NCBI GenBank assembly: GCA_026169195.1
Contig: JAPFEH010000015.1
Coordinates: 1-64,000 of the forward strand
Reading direction: 5' to 3'
Origin: Dysosmobacter sp.
GTDB taxonomy: Bacteria > Bacillota > Clostridia > Oscillospirales > Oscillospiraceae
DNA length: 64,000 bases
A model generated the notes under the pieces. That model made no database searches. It had not been told where the DNA came from and was given only the letters and a program-made list of their open reading frames with translations. This document shows positions 1-7,117 of the stretch, one piece after another; within the stretch, counting starts at the first letter, position 1, and each line of letters starts with the position of its first letter. Position numbers and translations under genes: made by a program.

Positions 1-113
1 GCATAAAGGCAAAGCTAAAGGGCTTGCCGCCTGCAATTCACAGACAACAAGCCCTTTCAGCCGCTTAAACAATTTCCACTTTTAATATTGTCTAACTTTT
101 TGGGGTCACTTCA
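1..113. mobile_element. Probable terminal end of an IS3-type insertion sequence, cut by the window edge
   Basis: Positions 89-113 read as a typical IS3-family terminal inverted repeat, with a TAACTTTTTGGGGTCA core and a CA end. It is AT-rich, unlike the GC-rich DNA that follows. Positions 17-26 and 48-57 form a perfect 10-bp stem (AAAGGGCTTG/CAAGCCCTTT), as often found after a transposase gene. No transposase coding sequence is visible because the element would lie left of the window. The assignment rests on end-sequence resemblance only; orientation and the second end cannot be seen. Confidence 0.4.
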
Positions 114-216
114 ACAGGACATCCTTCTTTTTCATCTTCAGGTTCCTCACAAAAAATTCCGAGGGGGTTCTGCTCTGCGGCCGGCTGCCATCAGGAGCCG
201 CACAGGAAGCGTCTGC

Positions 217-429
217 TTAAGTCAGGGCCTCCAGACGGTCCATCACATCGTCCGCCAGATCCTCCAGTTCTTCGTGCCGCTGGGCCCAATCTTCAAAGGC
301 TTCGCCCGTCATATCCGCAGGCTCGGATTGGTCCAACGCAGCGATTTGGGCCTGTATATCTGCCAAAAAATCTTTCAGTGCCTGAGGGGTCATTGTTTCC
401 AGCTGAGGGAAAAAGAATGCTTCTGCCAT
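217..429 (-). CDS. Small acidic helical protein, function unknown
   Basis: This 70-residue protein is rich in Glu, Asp, Ala and Leu and is predicted to be mostly helical; no family is recognised. The start was placed at the Met followed by AEAFFFPQ because a GGAAG-type ribosome binding site sits just upstream. An upstream in-frame Met would add 28 residues of poor-looking sequence. It lies 48 bp downstream of the frameshifted lipoprotein gene on the same strand and is probably co-transcribed with it. It has no signal peptide or membrane segment. Confidence 0.5.
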   Translation of the reverse strand: MAEAFFFPQLETMTPQALKDFLADIQAQIAALDQSEPADMTGEAFEDWAQRHEELEDLADDVMDRLEALT

Positions 430-476
430 GGTGTGCCTCACTTCCTTGTATTCTTTTGGAACGGGTCGATTTGGTT

Positions 477-1554
477 TCAGGAATGGCTGGGGGACGGGAC
501 GGGAACGGCCCAAGGCTGCAGGAGCGCTCTGCAGTCCCCGGTGAACGCCGCGGAAACAAGGTGGGTGTGCTCCTGTCCGGAGAGACTTCCCGGAGGAAAG
601 GTCAGCTCCAGAGAATCCTGTGAAAAGGTCAGAAATTCGAGCCGGAAGGCAGCTTCCATGTGGGCTTTGACCGCAGGATCTGCAGGTCCGGTGCTGTCCG
701 CTTCCGCAAGGTCCAGAAGCCGCTTCCCGATCTCCTCCTCCGGACAGAGGAACAGGTCGGCAAGCGGAATGTTTGCTCCGGTTTCCCGGTCAAAGGCGGC
801 GCAGAGCGTAGTCTGCTGCACGGTGTTTCCGCTGACGGTTTGGTTCAGGTCCGTTCTGAAATAGAAAATCTGTTCGCTGAAGGCAGCGGGCCATGAATCC
901 TGAGAGACGAAAAAGCTTGAAAACCCGTCGGGATCTTCCTGATATGCCGCCCATGCCCGCTCCAGCTGCGCCTGCAAGTCGTACAGCCTGCCCTGCTTTT
1001 CATAGAATTCGGCGACACGGGGCTTGGCAGCTTCGCTGAGGTCGTCAAAGCTTTTTTCGATCCCGCCAACATGATGATGCTCCGGGCCGCTGGGAGCATC
1101 CTCCCGCAGAAGCTCTGTGCCGTCTCTGGTTTGATAAGTGGTACCGAATAGATCTGTTTTCCACGCATCCAGTACAGTGCCGTCCGACAGGAGGACTGCG
1201 TCCGGAAGCAGGTAAGCCCAAATATCAATGTGGGTCTTGGTACGGTAGGTCTTCACTTCGGTTCCGTCCGACGCAGTGACGGAGCCGGCGCGTTCCTCGG
1301 GGAAGAACCGGACCTTGACGTCGGTGTGAGGGTTGGATTTGTAAGAGCTACCGTCCAGTCCCTCCATGCCGGAGACAAAGGTGTCTTCCTCCAGCAGAAC
1401 CGCTGTCCGCTGTCCGCTGTCCGTCCTCTGATTCCAGAATCAGAGCGGTGGGAGTTGCCTCGATCACTTCGCCGGAGATCCAGTTCCGGCTGCCGCAGGC
1501 AGACAGTGTCAGGCAAAGCGTCAGGAAAATCAATTGCAGCAACCGCTTTTTCAT
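477..1554 (-). pseudogene. Lipoprotein gene interrupted by a frameshift at a 7-bp tandem repeat
   Basis: The first part (1554 down to about 1400) encodes a lipoprotein signal peptide, MKKRLLQLIFLTLCLTLSAC, whose last residues are a lipobox LSAC with the lipidated Cys. The frame then runs into unrelated sequence and stops near 1348. The rest of the protein, nearly 300 residues with an acidic, aromatic-rich extracytoplasmic look, continues in another frame to a stop at 477. The switch falls exactly on three copies of GGACAGC. Removing one 7-bp copy would join the halves as ...DGQRTAVLLEEDTF.... The C-terminal part distantly resembles RsiV/DUF3298-type extracellular domains, but this is weak. 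A good promoter and ribosome binding site precede it, so the gene may be phase-variable rather than dead. Confidence 0.65.
1402..1422. repeat. Three perfect tandem copies of a 7-bp unit (GCTGTCC)
   Basis: The + strand reads GCTGTCC three times in a row inside the lipoprotein gene. Because 7 is not a multiple of 3, each gain or loss of a unit shifts the reading frame. Two copies give one continuous reading frame; the three present here do not. Confidence 0.9.
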
Positions 1555-1631
1555 GCAGTCCTCCGTTCTTGCGTTCGATGAGTGAAGATGGAATGGACGG
1601 TTTCAGCAAGGGTTTCTGGTTCTTTTGATTC

Positions 1632-1660
1632 ATTTTACCATAGTTTTCGGATTTCATCAA
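1632..1660 (-). promoter_or_regulatory. Sigma-A-type promoter of the lipoprotein gene
   Basis: On the minus strand, TTGATG (1660-1655) and TAAAAT (1637-1632) are separated by 17 bp. It lies about 80 bp upstream of the lipoprotein start, so the locus is probably transcribed despite its frameshift. Confidence 0.6.
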
Positions 1661-1752
1661 TCCATGTGTCGGCCTTGGAGGAGAAAGAGGTGCGTGACCC
1701 CTTCCGCATTGAGGCTGGCGGACCATGATTTCGTCAATTTCACAATGGATTG

Positions 1753-1905
1753 ATGGAAGCGGAACGATATGATAAAGTAAACAATCAAGGCAAATCAGTG
1801 AAGTTGCCGGAGAGTTATGAAAGGTTTATATCAGATTGCATGGAGTACAATAAAACCTGCAACGTTAAAGAAAGGCGGGACGAAAAATGGGATTACATCA
1901 ATTGA
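1753..1905 (+). CDS. Possible small protein of 50 residues, unknown
   Basis: An ATG-started frame encodes a charged peptide beginning MEAERYDKVNNQ and ending DEKWDYIN. It overlaps the first 19 bases of the next gene, an arrangement that would allow coupled translation. There is no convincing ribosome binding site, and a stop lies ten codons upstream of the ATG. It may be a chance frame in the leader of the downstream gene, or the decayed end of an older gene. No family is recognised. Confidence 0.25.
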   Translation: MEAERYDKVNNQGKSVKLPESYERFISDCMEYNKTCNVKERRDEKWDYIN

Positions 1906-2591
1906 CCAGCCGCATCTATTTTTTGGAACATGACCCCGAAGTGGACAGACCGATGCTGGCGTATCTCAAAGGAGATACCTTCTCGCTGGCAATTGACGCC
2001 GGATATTCGGCTTCGCATGTTCGGGATTTTTACGAAGCAATCGAATCGGAGCATTTCCGAAAACCCGATTTTACTGTCATCACACACTGGCACTATGACC
2101 ACACTTTTGGAATGCACGCCATCAGCGGAGTCAGCATTGCCCATGACAAAACAAATGAGTTCCTCAAAGAGCAGCAGGAGCGGGAAAAAGATCCCGGCTA
2201 TATCGCAGTCTTGAAAAAAGAGGATGTGCATCTTAGAAAGGAATATTGCGGACAGGACAAATTCCATATTGTGCTGTCCGATGTAACCTTTTCGGATAAC
2301 ATGACCTTGAATTTGGGCGGCATCACCGCTCGGATTTTTCATACGGTCTCTCCGCATTCGGAAGATAGCGTTTGTATTTATGTACCGGAGGAAAAAGTGC
2401 TGTTTTTGGGCGATGCAACCAGTGAAGATTTCTTCCATGGCGGATATATGGACAGGGATCGGCTGCGGTCTCTGACGCAGATGATCCGGTCTGTGGATTG
2501 TGACTGCTGCATATTGAGTCACTGCCAACCGCTTGGCAAGGAAGAACTGCTTGCTTACTTGGACTCCATATTGGACCCGACAGAAGGATAG
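1887..2591 (+). CDS. Metallo-beta-lactamase fold hydrolase
   Basis: This 234-residue cytoplasmic protein has the diagnostic metal-binding motif THWHYDH at residues 66-72. It also has a later Asp in LFLGDAT and a His in LSHCQPL, supplying the remaining zinc ligands of the fold. It has no signal peptide. The family includes glyoxalase II-like thioesterases, lactonases and phosphodiesterases, and the substrate cannot be told from sequence. The gene is less GC-rich than its neighbours. It stands alone, after a leader of roughly 300 bp and before a separately promoted regulator gene. Confidence 0.85.
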   Translation: MGLHQLTSRIYFLEHDPEVDRPMLAYLKGDTFSLAIDAGYSASHVRDFYEAIESEHFRKPDFTVITHWHYDHTFGMHAISGVSIAHDKTNEFLKEQQEREKDPGYIAVLKKEDVHLRKEYCGQDKFHIVLSDVTFSDNMTLNLGGITARIFHTVSPHSEDSVCIYVPEEKVLFLGDATSEDFFHGGYMDRDRLRSLTQMIRSVDCDCCILSHCQPLGKEELLAYLDSILDPTEG

Positions 2592-2621
2592 GCGCCGCAA
2601 ACGGGAAGAACCGGCCGCATC

Positions 2622-2650
2622 TTGACAAATAATGGCATATCCCGTACTAT
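2622..2650 (+). promoter_or_regulatory. Strong promoter of the XRE-cupin regulator gene
   Basis: TTGACA (2622-2627) and TACTAT (2645-2650) are separated by 17 bp, 54 bp before the start codon at 2704. It separates this gene from the upstream hydrolase gene. Confidence 0.75.
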
Positions 2651-2703
2651 AAGAGAGAAATTAATTAGTATAGTGGCTGTTTTGCCGGAGGAAATGATAC
2701 CAT

Positions 2704-3258
2704 ATGGAACTGAACCGGGCTGTGGCAGAAAATATCAAGCGGATTCGTAAGAGCAAAAAACTGAGTATGGAGCGGTTGGCGGCAGAGTCCGGCGTGTCCC
2801 GCAGTATGCTGGGGCAGATCGAGCGGGGCGAGGCCAATCCTTCGGTGGCGATTTTGGGGAAGCTGGCGGCGGCTTTGAAGGTGCCGGCGGATCTGCTGCT
2901 GGAAAATGACAGCTTTGAGACGCTGGCGGAATATCCGGAAGTCAAAACCAAGCCTGTGAGACTGGATGGAGGCAAGGCGGTCCTGCGGGAAAATTTCCCC
3001 TATGATGAAAAGACCCGTCTGGAGAGCCGGTTTTTGGATCTGTACATCAGCGCCCGCTATGGTCCGGAGCCTTCCGTGCCGGGCTGCATCTGTTATGTGA
3101 CAGTGATGTCAGGCACGGTGAGCCTCACGGCGGAAGGGCAGAGCTTCCGGCTTTTGGAGCGGGACGCCATCCGGTTTGCGGCGGACCAGCCCTATTCTTT
3201 TGAAAATATGACCAATGCCACGGCCCGCCTGCTGCTGGTTTATCAATATCTCAAGTAA
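2704..3258 (+). CDS. XRE-family transcriptional regulator with C-terminal cupin domain
   Basis: The 184-residue protein has an N-terminal helix-turn-helix of the Cro/C1 type (about residues 6-60, with SGVSRSMLGQIERGEANPS). A cupin-like beta barrel follows (about 105-184), expected to bind a small ligand. This architecture is common in regulators of amino acid, polyamine or small-molecule metabolism in Firmicutes. The next gene, an acetyltransferase, starts 11 bp downstream and is probably co-transcribed, so it may be part of the regulated response. The ligand is unknown. Confidence 0.85.
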   Translation: MELNRAVAENIKRIRKSKKLSMERLAAESGVSRSMLGQIERGEANPSVAILGKLAAALKVPADLLLENDSFETLAEYPEVKTKPVRLDGGKAVLRENFPYDEKTRLESRFLDLYISARYGPEPSVPGCICYVTVMSGTVSLTAEGQSFRLLERDAIRFAADQPYSFENMTNATARLLLVYQYLK

Positions 3259-3269
3259 GGAGTGAGTCC

Positions 3270-3752
3270 ATGAAGATTCGGACAGCGTCCGGAAAAGATC
3301 TTGCGGCGATTGCCGCAGTGGAAGCTGCCTGTTTTCCGGCGGCAGAAGCCGCGACACAAGAGGAGATCGCGGGTCGTCTGGCAGTGTACCCCGGGCATTT
3401 TTGGATTCTGGAAGAAGACGGGACCATCGTCAGTTTTGTGGATGGACTGGTGACGGATGAGCCAAAGCTTCTGGATGAAATGTACAGCACCCCCTCCTTC
3501 CATGATCCGGAAGGGGCATGGCAGATGATTTTCGGGGTGAATACGCTGCCGGAATACCGGCGCCGCGGATTGGCGGAAGCGGTTTTGCGGCAGGTCATTG
3601 CGGATGCAAAAAATCAGGGCCGCAAGGGCTGTGTGCTGACCTGCAAGGAGCCGCTGCTCCACTATTACGGGAAGCTTGGATTTGAAAATGAGGGGATTTC
3701 CGGTTCCACCCATGGCGGTGCGGTCTGGTATGATATGCGGCTGACGTTTTGA
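3270..3752 (+). CDS. GNAT-family N-acetyltransferase
   Basis: This 160-residue protein has the GNAT fold. Motif A, with the acetyl-CoA pyrophosphate loop, is seen around VNTLPEYRRRGLAEAVLRQV near residues 90-110, and a C-terminal YGKLGFENEG segment is typical of the family. It would transfer an acetyl group from acetyl-CoA to an amine; the acceptor is unknown. A GGAGTGAG ribosome binding site precedes the ATG. It is the second gene of a likely two-gene operon with the XRE-cupin regulator. Confidence 0.85.
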   Translation: MKIRTASGKDLAAIAAVEAACFPAAEAATQEEIAGRLAVYPGHFWILEEDGTIVSFVDGLVTDEPKLLDEMYSTPSFHDPEGAWQMIFGVNTLPEYRRRGLAEAVLRQVIADAKNQGRKGCVLTCKEPLLHYYGKLGFENEGISGSTHGGAVWYDMRLTF

Positions 3753-3886
3753 GCACGGTCCCATCGGCGGGATCAAAGCCGTCATGACGTTCCCGCGGTG
3801 ACTGTTTCCGGAACGGTGTGTTCCGTGCAGAAAGGCCGGCGCCGGAAGCGAAACGGAATATAAGACGGCCATTTCATGAAAGACAC

Positions 3887-3915
3887 AAAAAACGCACCCG
3901 ACGGGTGCGTTTTTT
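3887..3915. terminator. Bidirectional terminator between the acetyltransferase gene and bioY
   Basis: AACGCACCC and GGGTGCGTT form a stem with a 3-nt loop, flanked by A and T runs on both sides. It can end transcription from the convergent genes on either strand. Confidence 0.85.
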
Positions 3916-3934
3916 ATTGGGGCAACAGGAGATT

Positions 3935-4489
3935 TTAATGTAAAAAGCCGCGGACCCGCCGGCTCAGGGAGAGCGCCAGCGTCAGCTTCAAAAGATCCGG
4001 AATGAGATAGGGGAATACGCACAGTCCCAGCGCAGACAGGAGACTGATGGGGCCGGTGGTATGGTTGTAGACCACCAGAAACCAGACGGTGCCGAACAGG
4101 TAGCAGGTCAGCAGACCCAGCACACAGGCCAGCGCCTGTACGGGGACGGATTCTCCCAGCTTGGCGGTGATGACCCAGTATAGGAAGGCGGAGAGAAAAA
4201 ATCCCGCAACGTAACCGCCTGTGGCACCCAGCAAAACTGCGAGGCCGCCGCGAAAGCCGGCAAATACCGGAATTCCAGCAGCGCCTAAGAGCAGATAAAC
4301 CGCCACGGCATAGGTGCCCCGTCGACCGCCCAGTGTGGACAGTGCCAGAAAGATTCCAAAAAGCTGCATGGTAAAGGGGACAGCAAAGGGAATCGAAATC
4401 CATGCGCAGACGGCGATCAATACGGCGAACAGGGCGATATAGGCCAGATCCCGTGTGCGCAGGCGGGAGGATACAGCATCAAAAGTCAT
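3935..4489 (-). CDS. bioY: Biotin transporter BioY (ECF substrate-binding component)
   Basis: The 184-residue integral membrane protein has about six hydrophobic segments and matches the BioY family, including the PFTMQLFGIFLAL, LLLGAAGIPVFAG and LLGATGGYVAGFF segments. BioY captures biotin at the cell membrane, usually with the shared EcfAA'T energising module, which is not in this window. It has its own promoter (4523-4551) and a shared terminator at the 3' end. The only other biotin-related gene seen is a birA about 30 kb away. No biotin operator could be recognised upstream. Confidence 0.92.
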   Translation of the reverse strand: MTFDAVSSRLRTRDLAYIALFAVLIAVCAWISIPFAVPFTMQLFGIFLALSTLGGRRGTYAVAVYLLLGAAGIPVFAGFRGGLAVLLGATGGYVAGFFLSAFLYWVITAKLGESVPVQALACVLGLLTCYLFGTVWFLVVYNHTTGPISLLSALGLCVFPYLIPDLLKLTLALSLSRRVRGFLH

Positions 4490-4522
4490 GCAACGGATCT
4501 CCTTTTTGAAATTCTGCGTTTG

Positions 4523-4551
4523 AGCATACGGCAGATTCCGGAGAATGTCAA
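4523..4551 (-). promoter_or_regulatory. Promoter of bioY
   Basis: On the minus strand, TTGACA (4551-4546), a 17-bp spacer and TATGCT (4528-4523) lie about 35 bp upstream of the bioY start, followed by an AAGGAGA ribosome binding site. Confidence 0.75.
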
Positions 4552-4588
4552 TGGGGATTTTTCATAAAATATGACAGAGGTGATATCT

Positions 4589-5149
4589 TCACCGGCACAA
4601 TTCCCGATACTTGGCCTGAATGGATTTCAAATCCTCGAAGGTGTCCGGCCGCTTGTTGACATCCCGCAGCAGGGCTGCCGGATGATAGATGGCGGTCATC
4701 TGCACGCCGCCTCGCTGGAACCATTGTCCATGTTCGACGGTGATCTTGAAATCCTCCTTGATGATGGCCTTGGCGGCGATCCGCCCCAGACAGACGATGA
4801 TTTTCGGTCGCAGCAGCGCTGTCTGGCGGCGGAGAAAGCCGATACAGGCATCCTGCTCTACATTGAGGGGATCCCGGTTCTGAGGAGGACGGCATTTGAC
4901 GATATTGGCAATATAGACTTTGGTGCGGTCAAGCCCGATGATTTCCAGCATATCGTCCAAAAGCTGTCCGGCACGGCCGACAAAGGGAACACCCTGTTCA
5001 TCCTCGTGCTGACCGGGTCCTTCGCCGATCAGCAGGATGTCGGCGTCCTCGGCGCCGTCTCCAAAGACCACATGATTCCGTGTGTCTGCCAAAGCACAGC
5101 CCCGGCAGGCCATACACTCCTGCTTCAACGCTTCCCAGCTGTCTGCCAT
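4589..5149 (-). CDS. Uracil-DNA glycosylase, family 4 (iron-sulfur)
   Basis: The 186-residue enzyme removes uracil from DNA at the start of base excision repair. Motif A, GEGPGQHEDEQGVPF, spans residues 42-56, and an HPAALLR motif lies near the C-terminus. Four Cys at 15, 18, 86 and 102 match the spacing of the 4Fe-4S ligands of family 4 enzymes. The start at the Met before ADSWEAL was chosen because AGGAGGGG lies just upstream; a longer upstream frame has no protein-like character. It has its own promoter and is divergent from the next membrane protein gene. Confidence 0.92.
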   Translation of the reverse strand: MADSWEALKQECMACRGCALADTRNHVVFGDGAEDADILLIGEGPGQHEDEQGVPFVGRAGQLLDDMLEIIGLDRTKVYIANIVKCRPPQNRDPLNVEQDACIGFLRRQTALLRPKIIVCLGRIAAKAIIKEDFKITVEHGQWFQRGGVQMTAIYHPAALLRDVNKRPDTFEDLKSIQAKYRELCR

Positions 5150-5180
5150 AAGGAAATCCCCTCCTGCTTGTATTGACAAT

Positions 5181-5209
5181 ATGCTACCACGAAACGGAGC
5201 GCCGCGCAA
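5181..5209 (-). promoter_or_regulatory. Promoter of the uracil-DNA glycosylase gene
   Basis: On the minus strand, TTGCGC (5209-5204) and TAGCAT (5186-5181) have a 17-bp spacer, 31 bp before the start codon. The -35 box is weak. Confidence 0.5.
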
Positions 5210-5260
5210 CCGGGAATCAAGCAGAGCGTCTTGGGGAATCTTAATGGGGGAGGGATGCGG

Positions 5261-5776
5261 ATGTTGCTCTGGCAGTTTTGGATTTACAGCTTTCTGGGAT
5301 ATTTGTTGGAAAAGGCGTTTGCAAAGGCCACCCGCGCTCCGCAGCAGGGGCGCAAGTGCTTTCTTCTGCTGCCGCTGTGTCCGGTTTACGGACTGGGGAT
5401 GCTGGCGGTGCTGGCGCTGCCGGCGGGCTGGCGGGAGAGTGCGTGGCTGATCGTTTGGGGCGGTCTTGCGGCTGCGTTCGTGGAATATGGGGTCCACTGG
5501 GCGTATGAGACGTTTTTGCACGTGCGGTTTTGGGACTATGCACAGGTGTGGGGAAATCTTCATGGACGGGTGTGTCTGCCGTTCACGCTCATCTGGGGAG
5601 TCCTGACTGCTGCGGCTGTCTGGTGGGTCCAGCCGTGGGTGGAGACACTGGCCGGACGGGTGCCGTGGGAGATCACGTGGCTGTGCCTGCTGGTTTTTAC
5701 GGCGGATGCGCTGGTGTCGGCGCGGTTTCTGTGGGTGACCGGAGATGTAGAGCGCCTGCGGGCAGACAGAGCGTAA
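5261..5776 (+). CDS. Putative ABC-transporter type IV family membrane protein (PF06541-like)
   Basis: The 171-residue protein has about five hydrophobic segments and begins MLLWQFWIYSFLGYLLE, which resembles the CmpB/PF06541 family of small membrane proteins named as putative ABC-transporter components. No ATPase gene is nearby, so a transport role is unproven. The start at 5261 was preferred because GGGGGAGGG ends six bases upstream; TTG at 5231 or ATG at 5255 are alternatives. The likely membrane topology begins with the N-terminal helix. It is followed by a palindrome and the promoter of the next gene. Confidence 0.7.
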   Translation: MLLWQFWIYSFLGYLLEKAFAKATRAPQQGRKCFLLLPLCPVYGLGMLAVLALPAGWRESAWLIVWGGLAAAFVEYGVHWAYETFLHVRFWDYAQVWGNLHGRVCLPFTLIWGVLTAAAVWWVQPWVETLAGRVPWEITWLCLLVFTADALVSARFLWVTGDVERLRADRA

Positions 5777-5784
5777 AACCACGT

Positions 5785-5805
5785 TTGTCAACCGGCGGTT
5801 GACAA
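5785..5805. promoter_or_regulatory. Palindromic probable operator upstream of the XRE regulator gene
   Basis: TTGTCAACC and GGTTGACAA form a perfect 9-bp inverted repeat around a GGC centre. A further TTGTCA lies at 5824-5829 and doubles as a -35 box. The position just upstream of a helix-turn-helix gene suggests autoregulation. It has no T run, so it is not a convincing terminator. Confidence 0.5.
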
Positions 5806-5823
5806 AATGTTCCGCTTAGCCGC

Positions 5824-5852
5824 TTGTCAAAAAATCTCCTTTTCGGTATGAT
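5824..5852 (+). promoter_or_regulatory. Promoter of the zinc-ribbon XRE regulator gene
   Basis: TTGTCA (5824-5829), a 17-bp spacer and TATGAT (5847-5852) precede AGGAGGTG and the ATG at 5874. The -35 box repeats the half-site of the upstream palindrome. Confidence 0.7.
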
Positions 5853-5873
5853 AAGGCAAAAGGAGGTGCGGCA

Positions 5874-6617
5874 ATGGAATTGTGTGACCGGATCGCAGTC
5901 ATCCGCAAAGCCATGGGACTGACACAGGAGCAGCTGGGAGAACTGGTGGGAGTCAGCCGTCAGGCAGTCAGCAAATGGGAGGCCGGACAAACGGTACCGG
6001 ATGCGCTGACGGTGGCGAAACTCTGTCAGGCGCTGCATGTATCGGCAGATTATGTTCTGCTGGGCAAAGAGCCGGAGGAGGAGAAGGAACCGTCAGGGAG
6101 GGGAGACCAGCCCTGTGAACCGCCGGAGGAATGTCCGGTCTGCGGACGCGAGAATCAAGGGAACATTTGCCAGACCTGCGGTTACGCCATTCCGGAAACG
6201 CCGCCCAAAGGGGGCCGGTATGCGGTGGTGTCTACCGGAGGCTGGATAAACAGTGCGGAAGAAGCCCGCTCCGAAGAAGAATTGGAGAAATACTGCGGAT
6301 TCACACCGGAATCTGCCAAAGCCGTCCGGGCGCAGATCGCCAACTATGGCAGCTTCATGGTGCTGCGGCGGGGACTGGACGATCGGGCAGCCCAGTGGTT
6401 GACGGCGCATCTGAGCAGAAATGTATTTCAGCTGAAAATCGTGGAAGACTGTGGAGAACCGGAGGAAACTCTGCTGTTGAAAAACAGTGCCATGGAGCTG
6501 CCCCCTCCCGTCCGAAAGCCCGCATTCCGGAAGGAAGAACCCATGGGGTTTGGCGGCACCGTGCTGGCTGTGACGGTGGGGGTCATTCTGGCATTGCTGG
6601 TCCTGTCCTTTTTCTGA
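5874..6617 (+). CDS. XRE-type regulator with zinc ribbon and C-terminal membrane anchor
   Basis: The 247-residue protein has four parts. Residues 5-62 are a Cro/C1-type helix-turn-helix (GVSRQAVSKWEAGQTVPD). Residues 87-102 are a zinc ribbon with paired Cys at 87/90 and 99/102. Residues 115-205 form an unassigned globular region. A hydrophobic helix from about 225 to the end would anchor it in the membrane. A DNA-binding protein tethered to the membrane could respond to an envelope signal; this is inference. The next gene, a small membrane protein, starts one base after its stop and is a plausible partner. A strong promoter and a palindromic operator precede it. Confidence 0.8.
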   Translation: MELCDRIAVIRKAMGLTQEQLGELVGVSRQAVSKWEAGQTVPDALTVAKLCQALHVSADYVLLGKEPEEEKEPSGRGDQPCEPPEECPVCGRENQGNICQTCGYAIPETPPKGGRYAVVSTGGWINSAEEARSEEELEKYCGFTPESAKAVRAQIANYGSFMVLRRGLDDRAAQWLTAHLSRNVFQLKIVEDCGEPEETLLLKNSAMELPPPVRKPAFRKEEPMGFGGTVLAVTVGVILALLVLSFF

Positions 6618-6618
6618 C

Positions 6619-6990
6619 ATGAGAAAACCGCTGTTTACTGCGGCAATGATTGCCGCGTTGTATGGGCTGAACCGGATCTGCCTGATCCCGCTCACACAAG
6701 GGGTTTTGCAGCGGCTGCTTGTCTGGCATGGAGCGGATGCGCTGGCAGGTGCGATGATGCTGTGTGTGGTTGACGGGCTGCTGGCTTTGACAGGCCGTCC
6801 GCCCCTGCGGCATGCCGGCAGCGTATCGCTGTTTTTGGCGGGCTGCGGCCTTTTCTGGGAATGGATCACGCCGCTGTACCTGCCGCGCTCCGTGGGGGAT
6901 CCGCGGGATGTGCTGGCGTGCTGGCTGGGAGGAATGGCACTGTGGCTTTGGCAGAATCGGCGGATACTGTTGAAGCTGCGCCCGCGATAA
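6619..6990 (+). CDS. Small integral membrane protein, VanZ-like
   Basis: The 123-residue protein has about four hydrophobic segments. A conserved-looking motif, PRDVLACWLGG, near residue 95 recalls the Asp-containing end of VanZ-type membrane proteins. The function of such proteins is mostly unknown, apart from VanZ in teicoplanin resistance. The gene starts immediately after the stop of the membrane-anchored regulator, so the two are translated from one transcript and may act together. No enzyme motif is visible. Confidence 0.6.
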   Translation: MRKPLFTAAMIAALYGLNRICLIPLTQGVLQRLLVWHGADALAGAMMLCVVDGLLALTGRPPLRHAGSVSLFLAGCGLFWEWITPLYLPRSVGDPRDVLACWLGGMALWLWQNRRILLKLRPR

Positions 6991-7046
6991 GACTGAAACA
7001 GTCGCTTATATTATATATTTACGCTATTATATTGTCCATTTTTGAT

Positions 7047-7075
7047 GACCAGCCCTTTGCGGCTGGTCACACTTT
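7047..7075 (+). terminator. Weak hairpin after the VanZ-like gene
   Basis: GACCAGCC and GGCTGGTC pair around a 6-nt loop and are followed by ACACTTTTC. The T run is short, so it may be a leaky terminator or a leader element of the amidase gene. The 7000-7040 stretch before it is markedly AT-rich and could hold a promoter that does not match the sigma-A consensus. Confidence 0.45.
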
Positions 7076-7117
7076 TCAGGAGGGAACATAGGATGCTGGG
7101 TAAAGGAGGGAGCCATC

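Noticed and set aside
1402-1422. Short tandem repeat considered as a CRISPR-like or satellite element
   Set aside because: Only three 7-bp units without spacers; it is a coding microsatellite.
3243-4403. A 386-codon minus-strand frame opposite the acetyltransferase gene and in another frame of bioY
   Set aside because: It crosses the terminator at 3887-3915 and conflicts with two well-supported genes.
4490-4588. Biotin-responsive operator upstream of bioY
   Set aside because: Only an ordinary promoter is visible; no inverted repeat of the BirA or BioR type was found.
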